In this document: in pieces, positions 1 to 8,234 of the stretch
Position numbering within the stretch: the stretch's first letter is position 1
Layout of the letters: each line of letters starts with the position of its first letter
Origin: Pseudomonadota bacterium
Lineage (GTDB): Bacteria > Pseudomonadota > Gammaproteobacteria > Steroidobacterales > Steroidobacteraceae
DNA: 37,598 nt
Reading direction: 5' to 3'
Assembly (NCBI GenBank): GCA_021849615.1
Contig: JAJZSQ010000018.1
Location: 1 to 37,598, forward strand
Program-made: the position numbers and the translations under genes
Notes under the pieces: generated by a model
Database searches by the model: none
Told to the model about the DNA's origin: nothing
Seen by the model: the letters and a program-made list of their open reading frames with translations, nothing else

Positions 1-1477
1 AGTCGATCAGGCCGCGGGCCAGCAGCGGCACGGCGAAGGCGGTGAGGATCAGCGAGATGATCAGCGCCGAGGCCATGGTGAGGGAGAGGAACTTGAAGAA
101 CGCCCCGGTGATACCGGAGAGAAACGCAAGCGGAATGAAGATGATGATGGTGGCCAGACTCGAGCCGAGCAGCGGCGCGAGGAACTCCCGCGCCGCCGTG
201 AGCACGCCCAAGTGGGGATTTTCAAGTCCGGGGACGCCGGCGCGCCGGGCGATGTGTTCGATCATGACGATGACATCATCGATCAGCAGACCGATCGCCG
301 CGGCGATGCCGCCGAGGGTCATGATGTTGAAGGTCATGCCGAACAGCGACAGCAGCAGCACGGTGATCAGCACCGACAGCGGCACCACCACCATCGCCAC
401 CAGCGTGACCCGCCAGTTGCGCAGAAACGCCAACAGCACCAGCGCGGCGAACACCAGGCCGATTAGAATCGCCTCTTCGAGCGCGGCGATCGAGGAGCCG
501 ACCATCTGAGTCTGGTCGTACCACTTGTACAGGTGGATCGACTTCGGCTGAGTCTTCATGAACGCCGCGAGGCGCTGCTTGACCTCGCGCGCCAGCGTGA
601 TCGAGTCGGCGTCGTCCTGCTGGTAGACATCGAAGGTCACCGCCGGCTTGCCATTGTCATCGACCAGCAGCCACTGCGGGACGGTGCCCATCGTGATCTT
701 GGCGATGTCCCCGAGGCGCACGATGCCGTTGGTGGCGGTGCGCAGCGCCACTCGGCGCACCGAGTGCAGCGAGGTGAACGCATTGTTGTTGATCGCGAGG
801 TACAGCAGGTCGTTGTCCTCGAGCCGCCCGACGGCCTGCACGACGTTGGTCTGTGCGAGCGCCTGCGAGACCTGGGCGAGCGTCAGGCCGAAGGCGCGCA
901 GCTTCTCCTCGTTGACCGACACCTGCACCTCGGGCGTCGCTCCGCCGAGCACCCCGACGCGCCGTACCCCGGGAATGCCGGTCAGGAGCGGAGTGATCTC
1001 GTACTGCGCGAGCTGGCGCAGCGCCGTCGGCGGCACGGTCTTGGAGATGAGCGCGTACGAGACGAACGGCATGATGACGTTCGGGCTCATCTGGATGACG
1101 TCGTAGCTGGTGCCCTTCGGCAGCGTGGGCAGTTCCTGCGCCAGCGCCGCGTCGACCGCGAGCAGCGCCTGGTTCATGTTCGAGCCCCAGGGGAAATCGA
1201 CGTAAATCTGTGCCGAGCCGCGCGAGGTGGTGGAGGTCACGTTCTGCGCCCCGGGAATGGCGCGGGTGACCTGTTCGAGCGGCTCGGTCACGTCGACCAG
1301 CATCTGGCGCGCCGGCATACTGCCGGTGCTCACCTCGATGCGGATCCGCGGGAAGCTGGTCACCGGGAACAGCCCGACCGGCAGCGAGATCGCCGCGAAC
1401 ACCCCCGCGAGCGCCAGCGCGAAGGCAATCGTCAGGAGCGAGCGGCGGTGCCGCTCGACCCACTCGGAGAAGCTCAC
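1..1477 (-). CDS. RND-family efflux pump inner-membrane subunit (5' part; 3' end outside window)
   Basis: Proton-driven inner-membrane transporter of a tripartite efflux pump. Only the first 492 codons are present; the family is about 1,030 residues, so this is the N-terminal half. It starts with a GTG (1475-1477) whose GTGA overlaps the adaptor stop, so the two are translationally coupled. TM1 lies at about residues 13-35, followed by the periplasmic porter region. TM2 onward begins near residue 340 (alternating hydrophobic stretches with charged joints such as FLRNWR). TM4 carries GLLIDDVIVMIEH, matching the proton-relay Asp pair of AcrB-like pumps; CzcA-type heavy-metal pumps usually have a single Asp here, which leans toward a drug/organic-substrate pump. 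The substrate cannot be read from the sequence. It is the third gene of the operon after the outer-membrane factor and adaptor. The RND family is certain, the subfamily less so. Confidence 0.93.
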   Translation of the reverse strand, partial: MSFSEWVERHRRSLLTIAFALALAGVFAAISLPVGLFPVTSFPRIRIEVSTGSMPARQMLVDVTEPLEQVTRAIPGAQNVTSTTSRGSAQIYVDFPWGSNMNQALLAVDAALAQELPTLPKGTSYDVIQMSPNVIMPFVSYALISKTVPPTALRQLAQYEITPLLTGIPGVRRVGVLGGATPEVQVSVNEEKLRAFGLTLAQVSQALAQTNVVQAVGRLEDNDLLYLAINNNAFTSLHSVRRVALRTATNGIVRLGDIAKITMGTVPQWLLVDDNGKPAVTFDVYQQDDADSITLAREVKQRLAAFMKTQPKSIHLYKWYDQTQMVGSSIAALEEAILIGLVFAALVLLAFLRNWRVTLVAMVVVPLSVLITVLLLSLFGMTFNIMTLGGIAAAIGLLIDDVIVMIEHIARRAGVPGLENPHLGVLTAAREFLAPLLGSSLATIIIFIPLAFLSGITGAFFKFLSLTMASALIISLILTAFAVPLLARGLID

Positions 1478-2532
1478 GGGGCGGTCCCCGGCTCGCCGGG
1501 CTTGGCGATGCGGATGTGCATGCCGTTGTCGAGCTGATAGTCCCCGGCGAGCACCACCGGGGCGTGCGGATCGAGCGCCCCGCTGATGATGTCCTGATCG
1601 TCGTACTCATCGAGCACGCGCACCGGCACCTTGCGCGCAATGCCCTCGACCGCCTGCACCACGTACGGAGCGCCGCGCTCGTCGACCAGCAGCGCCGCGT
1701 GCGGCACGAGGAACCCCTTGACCTCGGCGGTGGTGATGCGTGCACGCGCCACCTGTCCCGGGATGAACTTGCCGGCCGGCAGTGCGATCTGCACCGGCAC
1801 CAGCCCGGTGTTGGGCGTGCTCGCCGCGCCGCTCATCGCCACCCGGGCGTGCACCCAGTCGTCCGATCCGGTGGCCTGCACGACCGCTCTGTCCCCGACG
1901 GCCATGCTGAACGCCTGAGAGGGCACCACGCCGGCGGCGAGCACCAGGTGATCCGGGGAGGCGAGCGTGAGCACCGGGGAACCCATGCTCACGATCGAGC
2001 CGGTGAGCGCCGTGAGCCCCGTGACCACGGAGGCGAACGGTGCGCGCAGCACCTGCGGGCCGCCGGCGCCCGTGGCGCGCAGCGCGGCGAGATTGGCCTC
2101 GGCGTCGAGTTGTGACTTCTCGGCCGCGGCGAGCTGCTCATTGGTCGCCAGGTGCAGGCTGTAGAGTTTGCGCGTGCTGCGCACCAGCGCGCGCGCCACC
2201 CGCAGCGAGGAGAGCCCCTGGTGATAGGCCGCCGCCGACTGCGGGCTCGGCAGGATCTCGACGAGCTTCGCACCCGCGGCCACGGGCTGCCCGACCCGCA
2301 CGTACACCGTGCCGATGACGCCGGACTCCGCGGCCATCATGGCGCGCCCGCCGGTGTTGCTCGCCTCCACCGTTCCGTAGGCGACCACCACGTGCGGCAG
2401 GCTGCCGCGGCGCAGCGGCGTCAACGTCACCAGCACGCTGGGACTGGAAGCAGCCGCCGCGCACGCCCGCGGGGGCAGTGCCGCGGCGGTGAGCGCAAGA
2501 CAGAACACTCCGAAGATCGTTCGGCGGATCAT
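1474..2532 (-). CDS. RND efflux periplasmic adaptor (membrane fusion protein)
   Basis: Periplasmic adaptor linking the RND pump to the outer-membrane factor. The protein is 352 residues from the ATG at 2530-2532, chosen because it opens directly with a signal peptide (MIRRTIFGVFCLALTAAALP, then a likely AxA cut after ACA). A biotinyl-lipoyl-like half-motif (VIGTVYVRVGQPVAAGAKLVEI) is near residue 75, followed by a short alpha-hairpin rich in Ala/Gln/Glu. The second lipoyl half (RAPFASVVTGLTALTGSIVSMG) and beta-barrel segments follow. The hairpin is short compared with AcrA. The gene is 10 bases downstream of the outer-membrane factor and overlaps the RND start by 4 bases, so the three genes should be co-transcribed. 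Family call is by architecture and context; the substrate is unknown. Confidence 0.92.
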   Translation of the reverse strand: MIRRTIFGVFCLALTAAALPPRACAAAASSPSVLVTLTPLRRGSLPHVVVAYGTVEASNTGGRAMMAAESGVIGTVYVRVGQPVAAGAKLVEILPSPQSAAAYHQGLSSLRVARALVRSTRKLYSLHLATNEQLAAAEKSQLDAEANLAALRATGAGGPQVLRAPFASVVTGLTALTGSIVSMGSPVLTLASPDHLVLAAGVVPSQAFSMAVGDRAVVQATGSDDWVHARVAMSGAASTPNTGLVPVQIALPAGKFIPGQVARARITTAEVKGFLVPHAALLVDERGAPYVVQAVEGIARKVPVRVLDEYDDQDIISGALDPHAPVVLAGDYQLDNGMHIRIAKPGEPGTAP

Positions 2533-2542
2533 GGCGTCCTCG

Positions 2543-3985
2543 TTATATCTGAGCGGCCGGGACGATACGGACCTGCGGCAGTCCGAGCCCGAGCTCAAGC
2601 GTGATGGCGATGCGTGCCTGGCCGAGCGTCCGTTCGAGCGTGTCGGCCTCGAGCCGCCGCGCGAGCGCGGCCGTCAGGTAGTCGGCGAGCGAGCGCTCAT
2701 CGAGATCCCCGCGGGCGTAGGCACGCTGGGCGGAGCGGGCGAGCTGCCGTGCCGCGAGTGCGGCGCGGTGTGCCTGGCGCACCGCATGACGCAGCCGGCG
2801 GATCTGCACCGCAAGTGCGCGCACCGTGCCGACCGCGGCATCGAGGCGGGCCTGGTACTGGGCGTGCAGCACGAGACGGGTGGCCCGGGCCGCGGCGATC
2901 TGACCCTGGTTGCGATCGAAAATCGGCAGATCGAACTGGGCGGTGGGGCCGCCGTTGCGGACATTGCCGTTGTCCTGGTCCCACTGCGCTCCGAGCACCA
3001 GGGCGGGGAACTGTCCGATGATCGCGGTGCGCACGTTCTCGTCCGCCGAGTGATAGCCCATCTTCAACGCCACCAGGTCCGGCCGGCGATCGCTGAGCGA
3101 GGCAAGCAGCGGCGCGAGGTGGCGCGGCAGCGCGGCAGCGCGCGGGGCGGCAATGGAGAAGTGCACGTTCGGCGCGAGGCCAAGCAGCGCATCGAGTGCC
3201 TGCCAGGCGCGCAGTTGCGAGAGCGTGAGGTTCGCGAGCGTCTGGTCGGCACTCGCCTTGGCTGCGAGGATCGGCGCAAGCGCCCGCATGTCGAGACTGC
3301 CGCTCGCCGCGGCCGCGTGCGCGGCGCGCGCTTCCCGGTCGAGCAGCTGCGTCTCACGGCGGCTGGCCCGCAGCGAATCGCGCCCCCAGTACAGATACAC
3401 CGCGAGCACGCGCGCCTGCTGCGCCGTCTGCCATTCGCGCCACAGCAGGTCGGCGTTGACCTGCTCGAACGTGTCGTGGGCCGCCTCGACCCGGGTGTGG
3501 TAGGTGATGATCGATTTCACGTCCTCGGCGAGCGTGGCCGTCCAGGACGGTGCCACGCCGGCGCCGCCGAGCTGCGGCTCGTAGACCACGCCCGCGACGG
3601 GGTTGGGCAGAAGCGAGGCCTGCAGCAGGCTCGCCTGGGCGCCGGCGAGGTACCCGCTCTCGGCGCGCAGCGCCGGATCGTTCAGCACCGCGAGCAGCCC
3701 CACGTCGCTCGGCCGCAACGGCCGATTCACCGCAATGCTCCGCGGGGCTGCCCCGGGCGCGAGCGCCGGCACCTCGGTACGCAGCGCGCTCACCGCCCCG
3801 GCCAGATGCGCCCGGCGGGGCAGCGGCAGGGCGTGGTAGGTGGCGCAGCCGCCGATGAGGGCCGCCACGGCGAGTGTACTGAGGCCGCCGAGCCGTCCCG
3901 CGAGGCGTCGGCCGGGGGCCGGCCGGTCCCGGCCGGTACGGGTCGAGCGGGCCGTTGCGGGGCCAGAACCGCCAGTGCCGTGCAT
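2543..3985 (-). CDS. TolC-like outer-membrane efflux lipoprotein
   Basis: Outer-membrane channel of the pump; 480 residues, typical of the OEP/TolC family. The ATG at 3983-3985 is preceded by GGAAG with 5-base spacing. A lipobox (LIGGC, Cys47) follows a hydrophobic stretch, so it is probably lipid-anchored like CusC/OprM; the 30-residue Arg/Gly-rich n-region before it is unusually long, and no better start is visible. The second half has RRPDLVALKMGYHSADENV and FDLPIFDRNQGQIAAARATR, both characteristic of this family. The coding frame stays open far upstream of this ATG through the response-regulator gene, but that part is not real. First gene of the efflux operon, divergent from the response regulator. 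Confidence 0.92.
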   Translation of the reverse strand: MHGTGGSGPATARSTRTGRDRPAPGRRLAGRLGGLSTLAVAALIGGCATYHALPLPRRAHLAGAVSALRTEVPALAPGAAPRSIAVNRPLRPSDVGLLAVLNDPALRAESGYLAGAQASLLQASLLPNPVAGVVYEPQLGGAGVAPSWTATLAEDVKSIITYHTRVEAAHDTFEQVNADLLWREWQTAQQARVLAVYLYWGRDSLRASRRETQLLDREARAAHAAAASGSLDMRALAPILAAKASADQTLANLTLSQLRAWQALDALLGLAPNVHFSIAAPRAAALPRHLAPLLASLSDRRPDLVALKMGYHSADENVRTAIIGQFPALVLGAQWDQDNGNVRNGGPTAQFDLPIFDRNQGQIAAARATRLVLHAQYQARLDAAVGTVRALAVQIRRLRHAVRQAHRAALAARQLARSAQRAYARGDLDERSLADYLTAALARRLEADTLERTLGQARIAITLELGLGLPQVRIVPAAQI

Positions 3986-4107
3986 CGCTACTTCCGTTTC
4001 TCCAGACAGACAAAACCCCAGGGACCGGATCCGCAAGGCAGCCGGCGCGCACACAATGCCAGCCATTGCTGACCAAGTCCTGACGAGCGCCCGAGGCGCC
4101 CGGCGCG

Positions 4108-4113
4108 GATAAT
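4108..4113 (+). promoter_or_regulatory. Candidate -10 element for the two-component operon
   Basis: GATAAT lies 37 bases before the response-regulator ATG in the 165-base gap (3986-4150) between the divergent efflux and two-component operons. No good -35 at 16-18 bases is visible, so the call rests on one hexamer and position. I saw no clear tandem repeat typical of an OmpR-family binding site in this gap, although autoregulation and control of the pump from here would be expected. Confidence 0.25.
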
Positions 4114-4150
4114 AGGCCCCGACCGAGCCCCTTTCCCCGGCGCGAGCCCC

Positions 4151-4831
4151 ATGAGAATACTGCTGGTCGAGGATCACCAGGCCATCCGCGAGATGATCGC
4201 CGATCATCTGCGCGAGCGTGGCTTCGCCATCGACGCGTACGACCGCGGCGAGCGGGCACTCGCCGGGGCGCGCATCGCGCCGGTCGACGCGGTGGTGCTG
4301 GACCTCGGGCTGCCGGACATGGACGGCATGCAGTTGCTCTCGGCGCTGCGCGCGCTGCAGCCGCAGGTGCCGGCGGTGATCGTCACGGCCCGCGATGGCA
4401 TGGAGGAGCGGCTGCTCGGGCTGAACTCCGGCGCCGATGACTACATCGTCAAGCCGTTCAACCTGCTCGAGCTCGAGGCGCGCCTGCGCGCGGTGCTGCG
4501 TCGCGTCGGCACCCGGCGCGAGACTCGCTACACGCTCGGGGAAATCACCTTCGATACCGTCAGCCGCGAGGCGACCGTGCTCGGCAAGCCGCTCGATCTC
4601 ACCCGCCGCGAGGCGGCGCTGCTCGAGGAGCTGCTGCGGGTGCCGGGCCAGGTGATCACCAAGGACCGCCTGGAGGATCGCCTCTATGCGCTGGAGGATG
4701 CCGGCAGCACCAACGCGCTGGAGGCGGCCGTCTCGCGACTGCGGCGCAAGCTCGCCGGGGCGCACGCCACCGTCTCCATCGAAACGAAGTGGGGCATCGG
4801 CTATCGCCTGGTCGAGGGTCCCGTTCCGTGA
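4151..4831 (+). CDS. OmpR/PhoB-family response regulator
   Basis: DNA-binding response regulator, 226 residues. The receiver domain (1-115) has the acidic pair in LLVED (E7, D8), phospho-acceptor D51 in VLDLGLPD, switch Thr79 (VIVTAR) and Lys101 (IVKPFN). A winged-helix domain (about 125-222) ends with the typical KWGIGYRL. The C-terminal half (EDAGSTNALEAAVSRLRRKL) resembles the QseB/PmrA/TctD group. Its stop overlaps the GTG start of the kinase (GTGA), so regulator and kinase are coupled. It is divergent from the RND operon, which suggests that it regulates the pump; this is inference from position. Signal and regulon are unknown. Confidence 0.95.
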   Translation: MRILLVEDHQAIREMIADHLRERGFAIDAYDRGERALAGARIAPVDAVVLDLGLPDMDGMQLLSALRALQPQVPAVIVTARDGMEERLLGLNSGADDYIVKPFNLLELEARLRAVLRRVGTRRETRYTLGEITFDTVSREATVLGKPLDLTRREAALLEELLRVPGQVITKDRLEDRLYALEDAGSTNALEAAVSRLRRKLAGAHATVSIETKWGIGYRLVEGPVP

Positions 4832-6306
4832 GCCGCGCACATAGCCTGCGCCTGCGGCTGCTCGGGGTGATGTTCGCGCTGTTCGCGCTCGGACTCGGTG
4901 CCTCGTTCGTCTCCTATCGGCTCGAGGTCCACAACGTCATTGCCGGCCTGCGGGCGAGTACGCTGCAGAATCAGGCGCGCGAGCTCATCGAGGCGCTGCG
5001 CTTCGACCGCGCCGGGGTGCTGCAGGTGCGCCTGCCGAAGGACTGGGCGAAGGTCTACGCCGATCCCTCGCGACGATTCACGTTCACGGTCTTCGGCGCC
5101 GATCACCGCCCGATCGCGACCTCCAGGAACCTGACTCGACCCCTGCCCTACATCCCGGTCGATGCGCACGGGCCGGTCGGCCCGGTGGAGTTCATCGGCG
5201 TCGGCGCGGCCAAACAGCCCATCGTCGCCGCTCGCGGCCCCGCCGGACTGACGGTCGTGGTCGCGCGCTACCGCATGAGCCGCGGCACGCTGGTCGACAG
5301 CCTCTTCGCCGAGGACTCCGAGCACGTCTCGATCCTGATCGCCTTTGCCGTGCTCGCACTCGGCCTGATGTGGCTGATCAGCGGCTGGAGCCTGCAGCCG
5401 ATCGAGCGCGCCTCGCGCGAAGCGGCGCGGGTCGGCCCACGCGAGCCGGATCTGCGCATCTCCGCCGGCGGCCTGCCGCGGGAGATCCAGCCGCTCGTCG
5501 AGGCCGTCAACGGCGCGCTCGACCGGCTCTCGCGCGCCTATGCAGTCGAGCGGCGGCTCACCGCCGATGCGGCCCACGAGCTGCGCACGCCGCTCGCGGT
5601 GCTCAATCTGCGCCTGCAGCGAGCGCGCCTGACGGGCACCACGGACTGGCCGGCGGTCGAGCGCGAGTTGAGTCAGATGGGGCGCCTCGTCGATCAGCTG
5701 ATCGACCTGGCGCGCAAGGAGTCGCTCTCCTACGAGCCGCACGGCGCGCAGTGGCCGAAGTTGAACCTCTCGCGCCTGACCCGCGAGGCCGCCGCCCAGG
5801 TCCTGCCCTTGATGGAAGCCCAGGGCCGGCGCCTGGAGATGCGCGTGCCGGATACCGTCGAGATCGCCGGCCGCGCCGATGATCTGCGCGACATGGTGCG
5901 CAACCTGCTCGACAACGCCCTGGTGCACGGTGAGGGCGCCGTCAGCGTGCGTATCGTGCCGCCGGCCGTCCCCGACGGGGTGATCCAGATCGAGGTGCGC
6001 GACGAGGGACAGGGGGTCCCCGCCGGACAGGAGGAATCGGTGTTCGAACGCTTCCACCGCCTCAACGCTCAGGCCCCCGGCTCCGGGCTCGGCCTCGCCA
6101 TCGTCCGCCAGGTGGCCCGCAGCCACGGCGGGGATGCCCGCTTCTCCCCCGGCGAAGGGCGCATCATCGTGCAGCTGCCCGCGGCGCGCGCGGCGCAGAC
6201 GGCCTCCCGGGCGCGCACCCGGTTGAAATCCTCCACCGACGCCCCGATGCTCCCGCGAGTGCGCGCGGAGAACGATGATGATCGAAGCCAGCCTGAACAC
6301 CTTTGA
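4828..6306 (+). CDS. Membrane sensor histidine kinase
   Basis: Cognate sensor kinase, 492 residues from the GTG at 4828 that overlaps the regulator stop; an in-frame ATG lies 13 codons upstream, inside the regulator gene, and is less likely. TM1 is at about residues 9-28, then a periplasmic sensor of about 135 residues, then TM2 near 170-190 (VLALGLMWLISGW). A HAMP-like linker precedes the H-box AADAAHELRTPLAVL; N-box RNLLDNALVHG, G1 VRDEGQGVP, F-box ERFHR and G2 GSGLGLAIVRQV are all present, so the enzyme should be active. After the catalytic domain there is an extra polar Arg-rich tail of about 40 residues. Its last 32 bases overlap the next gene in another frame. Confidence 0.94.
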   Translation: MSRAHSLRLRLLGVMFALFALGLGASFVSYRLEVHNVIAGLRASTLQNQARELIEALRFDRAGVLQVRLPKDWAKVYADPSRRFTFTVFGADHRPIATSRNLTRPLPYIPVDAHGPVGPVEFIGVGAAKQPIVAARGPAGLTVVVARYRMSRGTLVDSLFAEDSEHVSILIAFAVLALGLMWLISGWSLQPIERASREAARVGPREPDLRISAGGLPREIQPLVEAVNGALDRLSRAYAVERRLTADAAHELRTPLAVLNLRLQRARLTGTTDWPAVERELSQMGRLVDQLIDLARKESLSYEPHGAQWPKLNLSRLTREAAAQVLPLMEAQGRRLEMRVPDTVEIAGRADDLRDMVRNLLDNALVHGEGAVSVRIVPPAVPDGVIQIEVRDEGQGVPAGQEESVFERFHRLNAQAPGSGLGLAIVRQVARSHGGDARFSPGEGRIIVQLPAARAAQTASRARTRLKSSTDAPMLPRVRAENDDDRSQPEHL

Positions 6307-7144
6307 GCAGGAAGTCCTCGCCGCCTCGCGGCAGCTGCCGGTCCTGGTGGACTTCTGGGCACCGTGGTGCGGACCGTGCCGCGCCTTGGGACCGGTACTC
6401 GAGCGGCTCGAGGCGAGTTATGCGGGGCGCTTCAAGCTGGTGAAGGTCAACTCCGACGAGAACCCTGAACTGTCCGAGAAGTTCATGGTCCGCAGCATTC
6501 CGTATGCCCTCGCCTTCGTCGATGGCAATCCGGTCGACGGGTTCATCGGGGCGCTGCCGGAGAGCCAGATCCGGCCGTTCCTCGACCGGCTGCTGCCCGG
6601 ATCTTCCGAGGCAGAGCGGCGACGGGGCCATCAACTCATCGGCGCCGGGGACTTTGCCGGTGCCGTCGCGGCATTTTCCAAGGCAATCGAGGCCGATGCG
6701 GACAATGACGAGGCGAAACTCGACCTGGCCGATGTCCTGTTGAACCGTCTGCCGACGCCGCCCGATCCCCCCCAGCTCGAACGCGCTGCGCAGGCCCTCG
6801 CCACGCTCGGACCGAGGGGGCAGGCCGATGCGCGCGCCGCAGCGCTGAAGACACGTCTGGAGAGCCTGCGGGAGGCTGCCGCACTGCCTGACCTCGACAC
6901 CCTGCGCGCGCAGGTCGCCGCCAATGGGGCCGATCTGAAAGCCCGCTCGGCACTGGCACAACGCTACATCGCCAACGGCGAGCACGCGAAGGCACTCGAG
7001 GCGCTGCTCGAAATCATCAGACGTGATCGCCAGTACGAAGGCGGAGCGGCCCGACAGTCGTTCCTCTCGGTGCTCGAACTGGCCGCCGGTGAGCCGGCCC
7101 TGGTCTCCGAGTACCGCAAGCGGCTCTCGAGCATCCTCAACTGA
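6275..7144 (+). CDS. cnoX: CnoX/YbbN-like thioredoxin-TPR protein
   Basis: Thioredoxin-domain protein with a C-terminal TPR region, 289 residues, like E. coli CnoX (YbbN, 284 residues), a chaperone and redox protein that works with GroEL. The thioredoxin fold covers about residues 5-110 with active site WCGPC (C32, C35) and cis-Pro76 in RSIPYALAF. E. coli CnoX has lost one of these cysteines, so this version may still act as an oxidoreductase, as reported for some other CnoX proteins. Residues 115-289 are TPR-like helices. The start is ATGATG at 6275 with GGAG just upstream; the second ATG is equally possible. It overlaps the kinase gene by 32 bases and may be translationally coupled to it, an unusual setting for cnoX. 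Confidence 0.9.
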   Translation: MMIEASLNTFEQEVLAASRQLPVLVDFWAPWCGPCRALGPVLERLEASYAGRFKLVKVNSDENPELSEKFMVRSIPYALAFVDGNPVDGFIGALPESQIRPFLDRLLPGSSEAERRRGHQLIGAGDFAGAVAAFSKAIEADADNDEAKLDLADVLLNRLPTPPDPPQLERAAQALATLGPRGQADARAAALKTRLESLREAAALPDLDTLRAQVAANGADLKARSALAQRYIANGEHAKALEALLEIIRRDRQYEGGAARQSFLSVLELAAGEPALVSEYRKRLSSILN

Positions 7145-7161
7145 GGCGATCGACGCGCCTC
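7143..7161 (+). terminator. Short hairpin after cnoX, possible terminator
   Basis: GAGGCG (7143-7148) pairs perfectly with CGCCTC (7156-7161) across a 7-base loop, starting inside the cnoX stop codon. No T-run follows, so it is at best a weak or factor-assisted terminator. The rest of the gap to 7263 shows nothing recognisable. Confidence 0.3.
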
Positions 7162-7263
7162 GTCACGGCAGCGGCATCACCCGGCGCGTCCCAGGTCGCG
7201 GATACCGTGCAACCCGCCGACGTGCGGTCGCAGACGGCTCGAGCGGCCTGAAAAAAGACGAAC

Positions 7264-7551
7264 CTACTGGGGGCCGCGACCGTGCGCCGCGCCCTCCAGA
7301 AGCGCGTCGACTTCGGCTTCCGCCTTCAGCCAATCCTGCTCCTCACCGCCCGGCGCGAAGCCGCGACGTTCGGCATGAAAATAGGCGGCTTGCGCGATCA
7401 TGGCGCGCCGGGTTTCGACCGTGACGCTCGTGGCGGTCGCGGCTGAATTCCCTTTCGGCTTGGCTCGTTGGACCCGGCGGGCGGGCGCCTTGGGGGCAAC
7501 AGCCTGCTCGGCTTTGGGCGTGGGGGTCGAATCGGAACGTCGAGTCGCCAT
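7264..7551 (-). CDS. DUF2934 family small protein
   Basis: A 95-residue protein. The first half is a low-complexity Ala/Pro/Lys/Arg-rich segment. The second half holds the DUF2934 signature: IAQAAYFHAERRGFAPG, then EEQDWLKAEAEVDALL. The molecular function of this family is unknown; members are small soluble proteins common in proteobacteria. The ATG at 7549-7551 has a perfect AGGAGG Shine-Dalgarno 5 bases upstream, so it is a real translated gene. It stands alone on the minus strand, converging on cnoX, with a long non-coding region upstream. A basic N-terminal tail could bind nucleic acid, but that is speculation. Confidence 0.85.
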   Translation of the reverse strand: MATRRSDSTPTPKAEQAVAPKAPARRVQRAKPKGNSAATATSVTVETRRAMIAQAAYFHAERRGFAPGGEEQDWLKAEAEVDALLEGAAHGRGPQ

Positions 7552-7640
7552 AAGTCCTCCTCAGAATGGCTCGATGCGCGAACCGCGGCACTGGGCTGTG
7601 CCCCCCCTCTCGGCTGACGAAACCGCCCGCCGACGCGACA

Positions 7641-7689
7641 GGCCTACAGGATAGGCCCGAAGTGCTGCAGCGCCAACCCCAGGCGCTGC
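7641..7689. repeat. Two adjacent perfect inverted repeats upstream of the DUF2934 gene
   Basis: GGCCTA (7641-7646) and TAGGCC (7652-7657) form a 6-bp stem with a 5-base loop. Ten bases on, GCAGCGCC (7667-7674) and GGCGCTGC (7682-7689) form an 8-bp stem with a 7-base loop. A third, CCGCA/TGCGG, lies at 7811-7825. They sit 90-275 bases upstream of the DUF2934 start. They could be leader RNA structure, operators, or parts of a small RNA; no T-run marks them as terminators. Confidence 0.5.
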
Positions 7690-8225
7690 GATATGTCCGC
7701 TTCTGTTGATACCCGTGGCCCATGATGTAGACAGCTCGACGCGTTGAGCAGCACAATTACTGGACGGTTTGCTCATAAAAATCATTGAGTTACCGATCTT
7801 CTTAAAGCTGCCGCACAATCTGCGGAGCGTCGCTGGGTCCGGAGGATCGCAGACCTCGAGAAACGGTACTCAGCAGCGTATTCCTCGGCGCTGGCTGCCC
7901 CGCAGCGCAGGTCATCGCAACGACTGTGGACCCACCGCCCGAGCCTGCCCCGTGGCCCTGCAGGCCGTGCACCCAACATCAGACGTACCGTGAAGAGCAC
8001 TCCATGCGCCTGGCCGCTCATCGATTCACCGGTCGCGGTGGCCGCAGGGTGAAGAGGCTTTGCTGCCGCATGAGCCTTGACAAGCACCCCGTCGACTCAT
8101 CCTCGACCGGCAGACACCCTGATGCACGTTGAGTCAACCACCGGCACCAGTCACCTCGCGGCCTGCACGGCGGTGCCGCTCCATCGCCCTGAACCACAGC
8201 GGCGGGGCCGTGGTCTCGGTGCATC

Positions 8226-8234
8226 TGCCATAAT
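8226..8234 (+). promoter_or_regulatory. Candidate extended -10 promoter for the FUSC gene
   Basis: TGCCATAAT fits the extended -10 pattern (TGn followed by CATAAT) and lies 47 bases before the FUSC start codon. No clear -35 is visible 17 bases upstream, which is tolerated by extended -10 promoters. It is the best promoter-like element in the 730-base gap. Confidence 0.35.

Noticed and set aside
533-1537. Plus-strand 334-codon frame opposite the RND gene
   Set aside because: The minus strand encodes an uninterrupted RND N-terminal half running off the window edge; the plus frame is an antisense shadow.
7769-7993. 74-codon open frame in the long gap before the FUSC gene
   Set aside because: No Shine-Dalgarno, no recognisable motif, and codon use unlike neighbouring genes.
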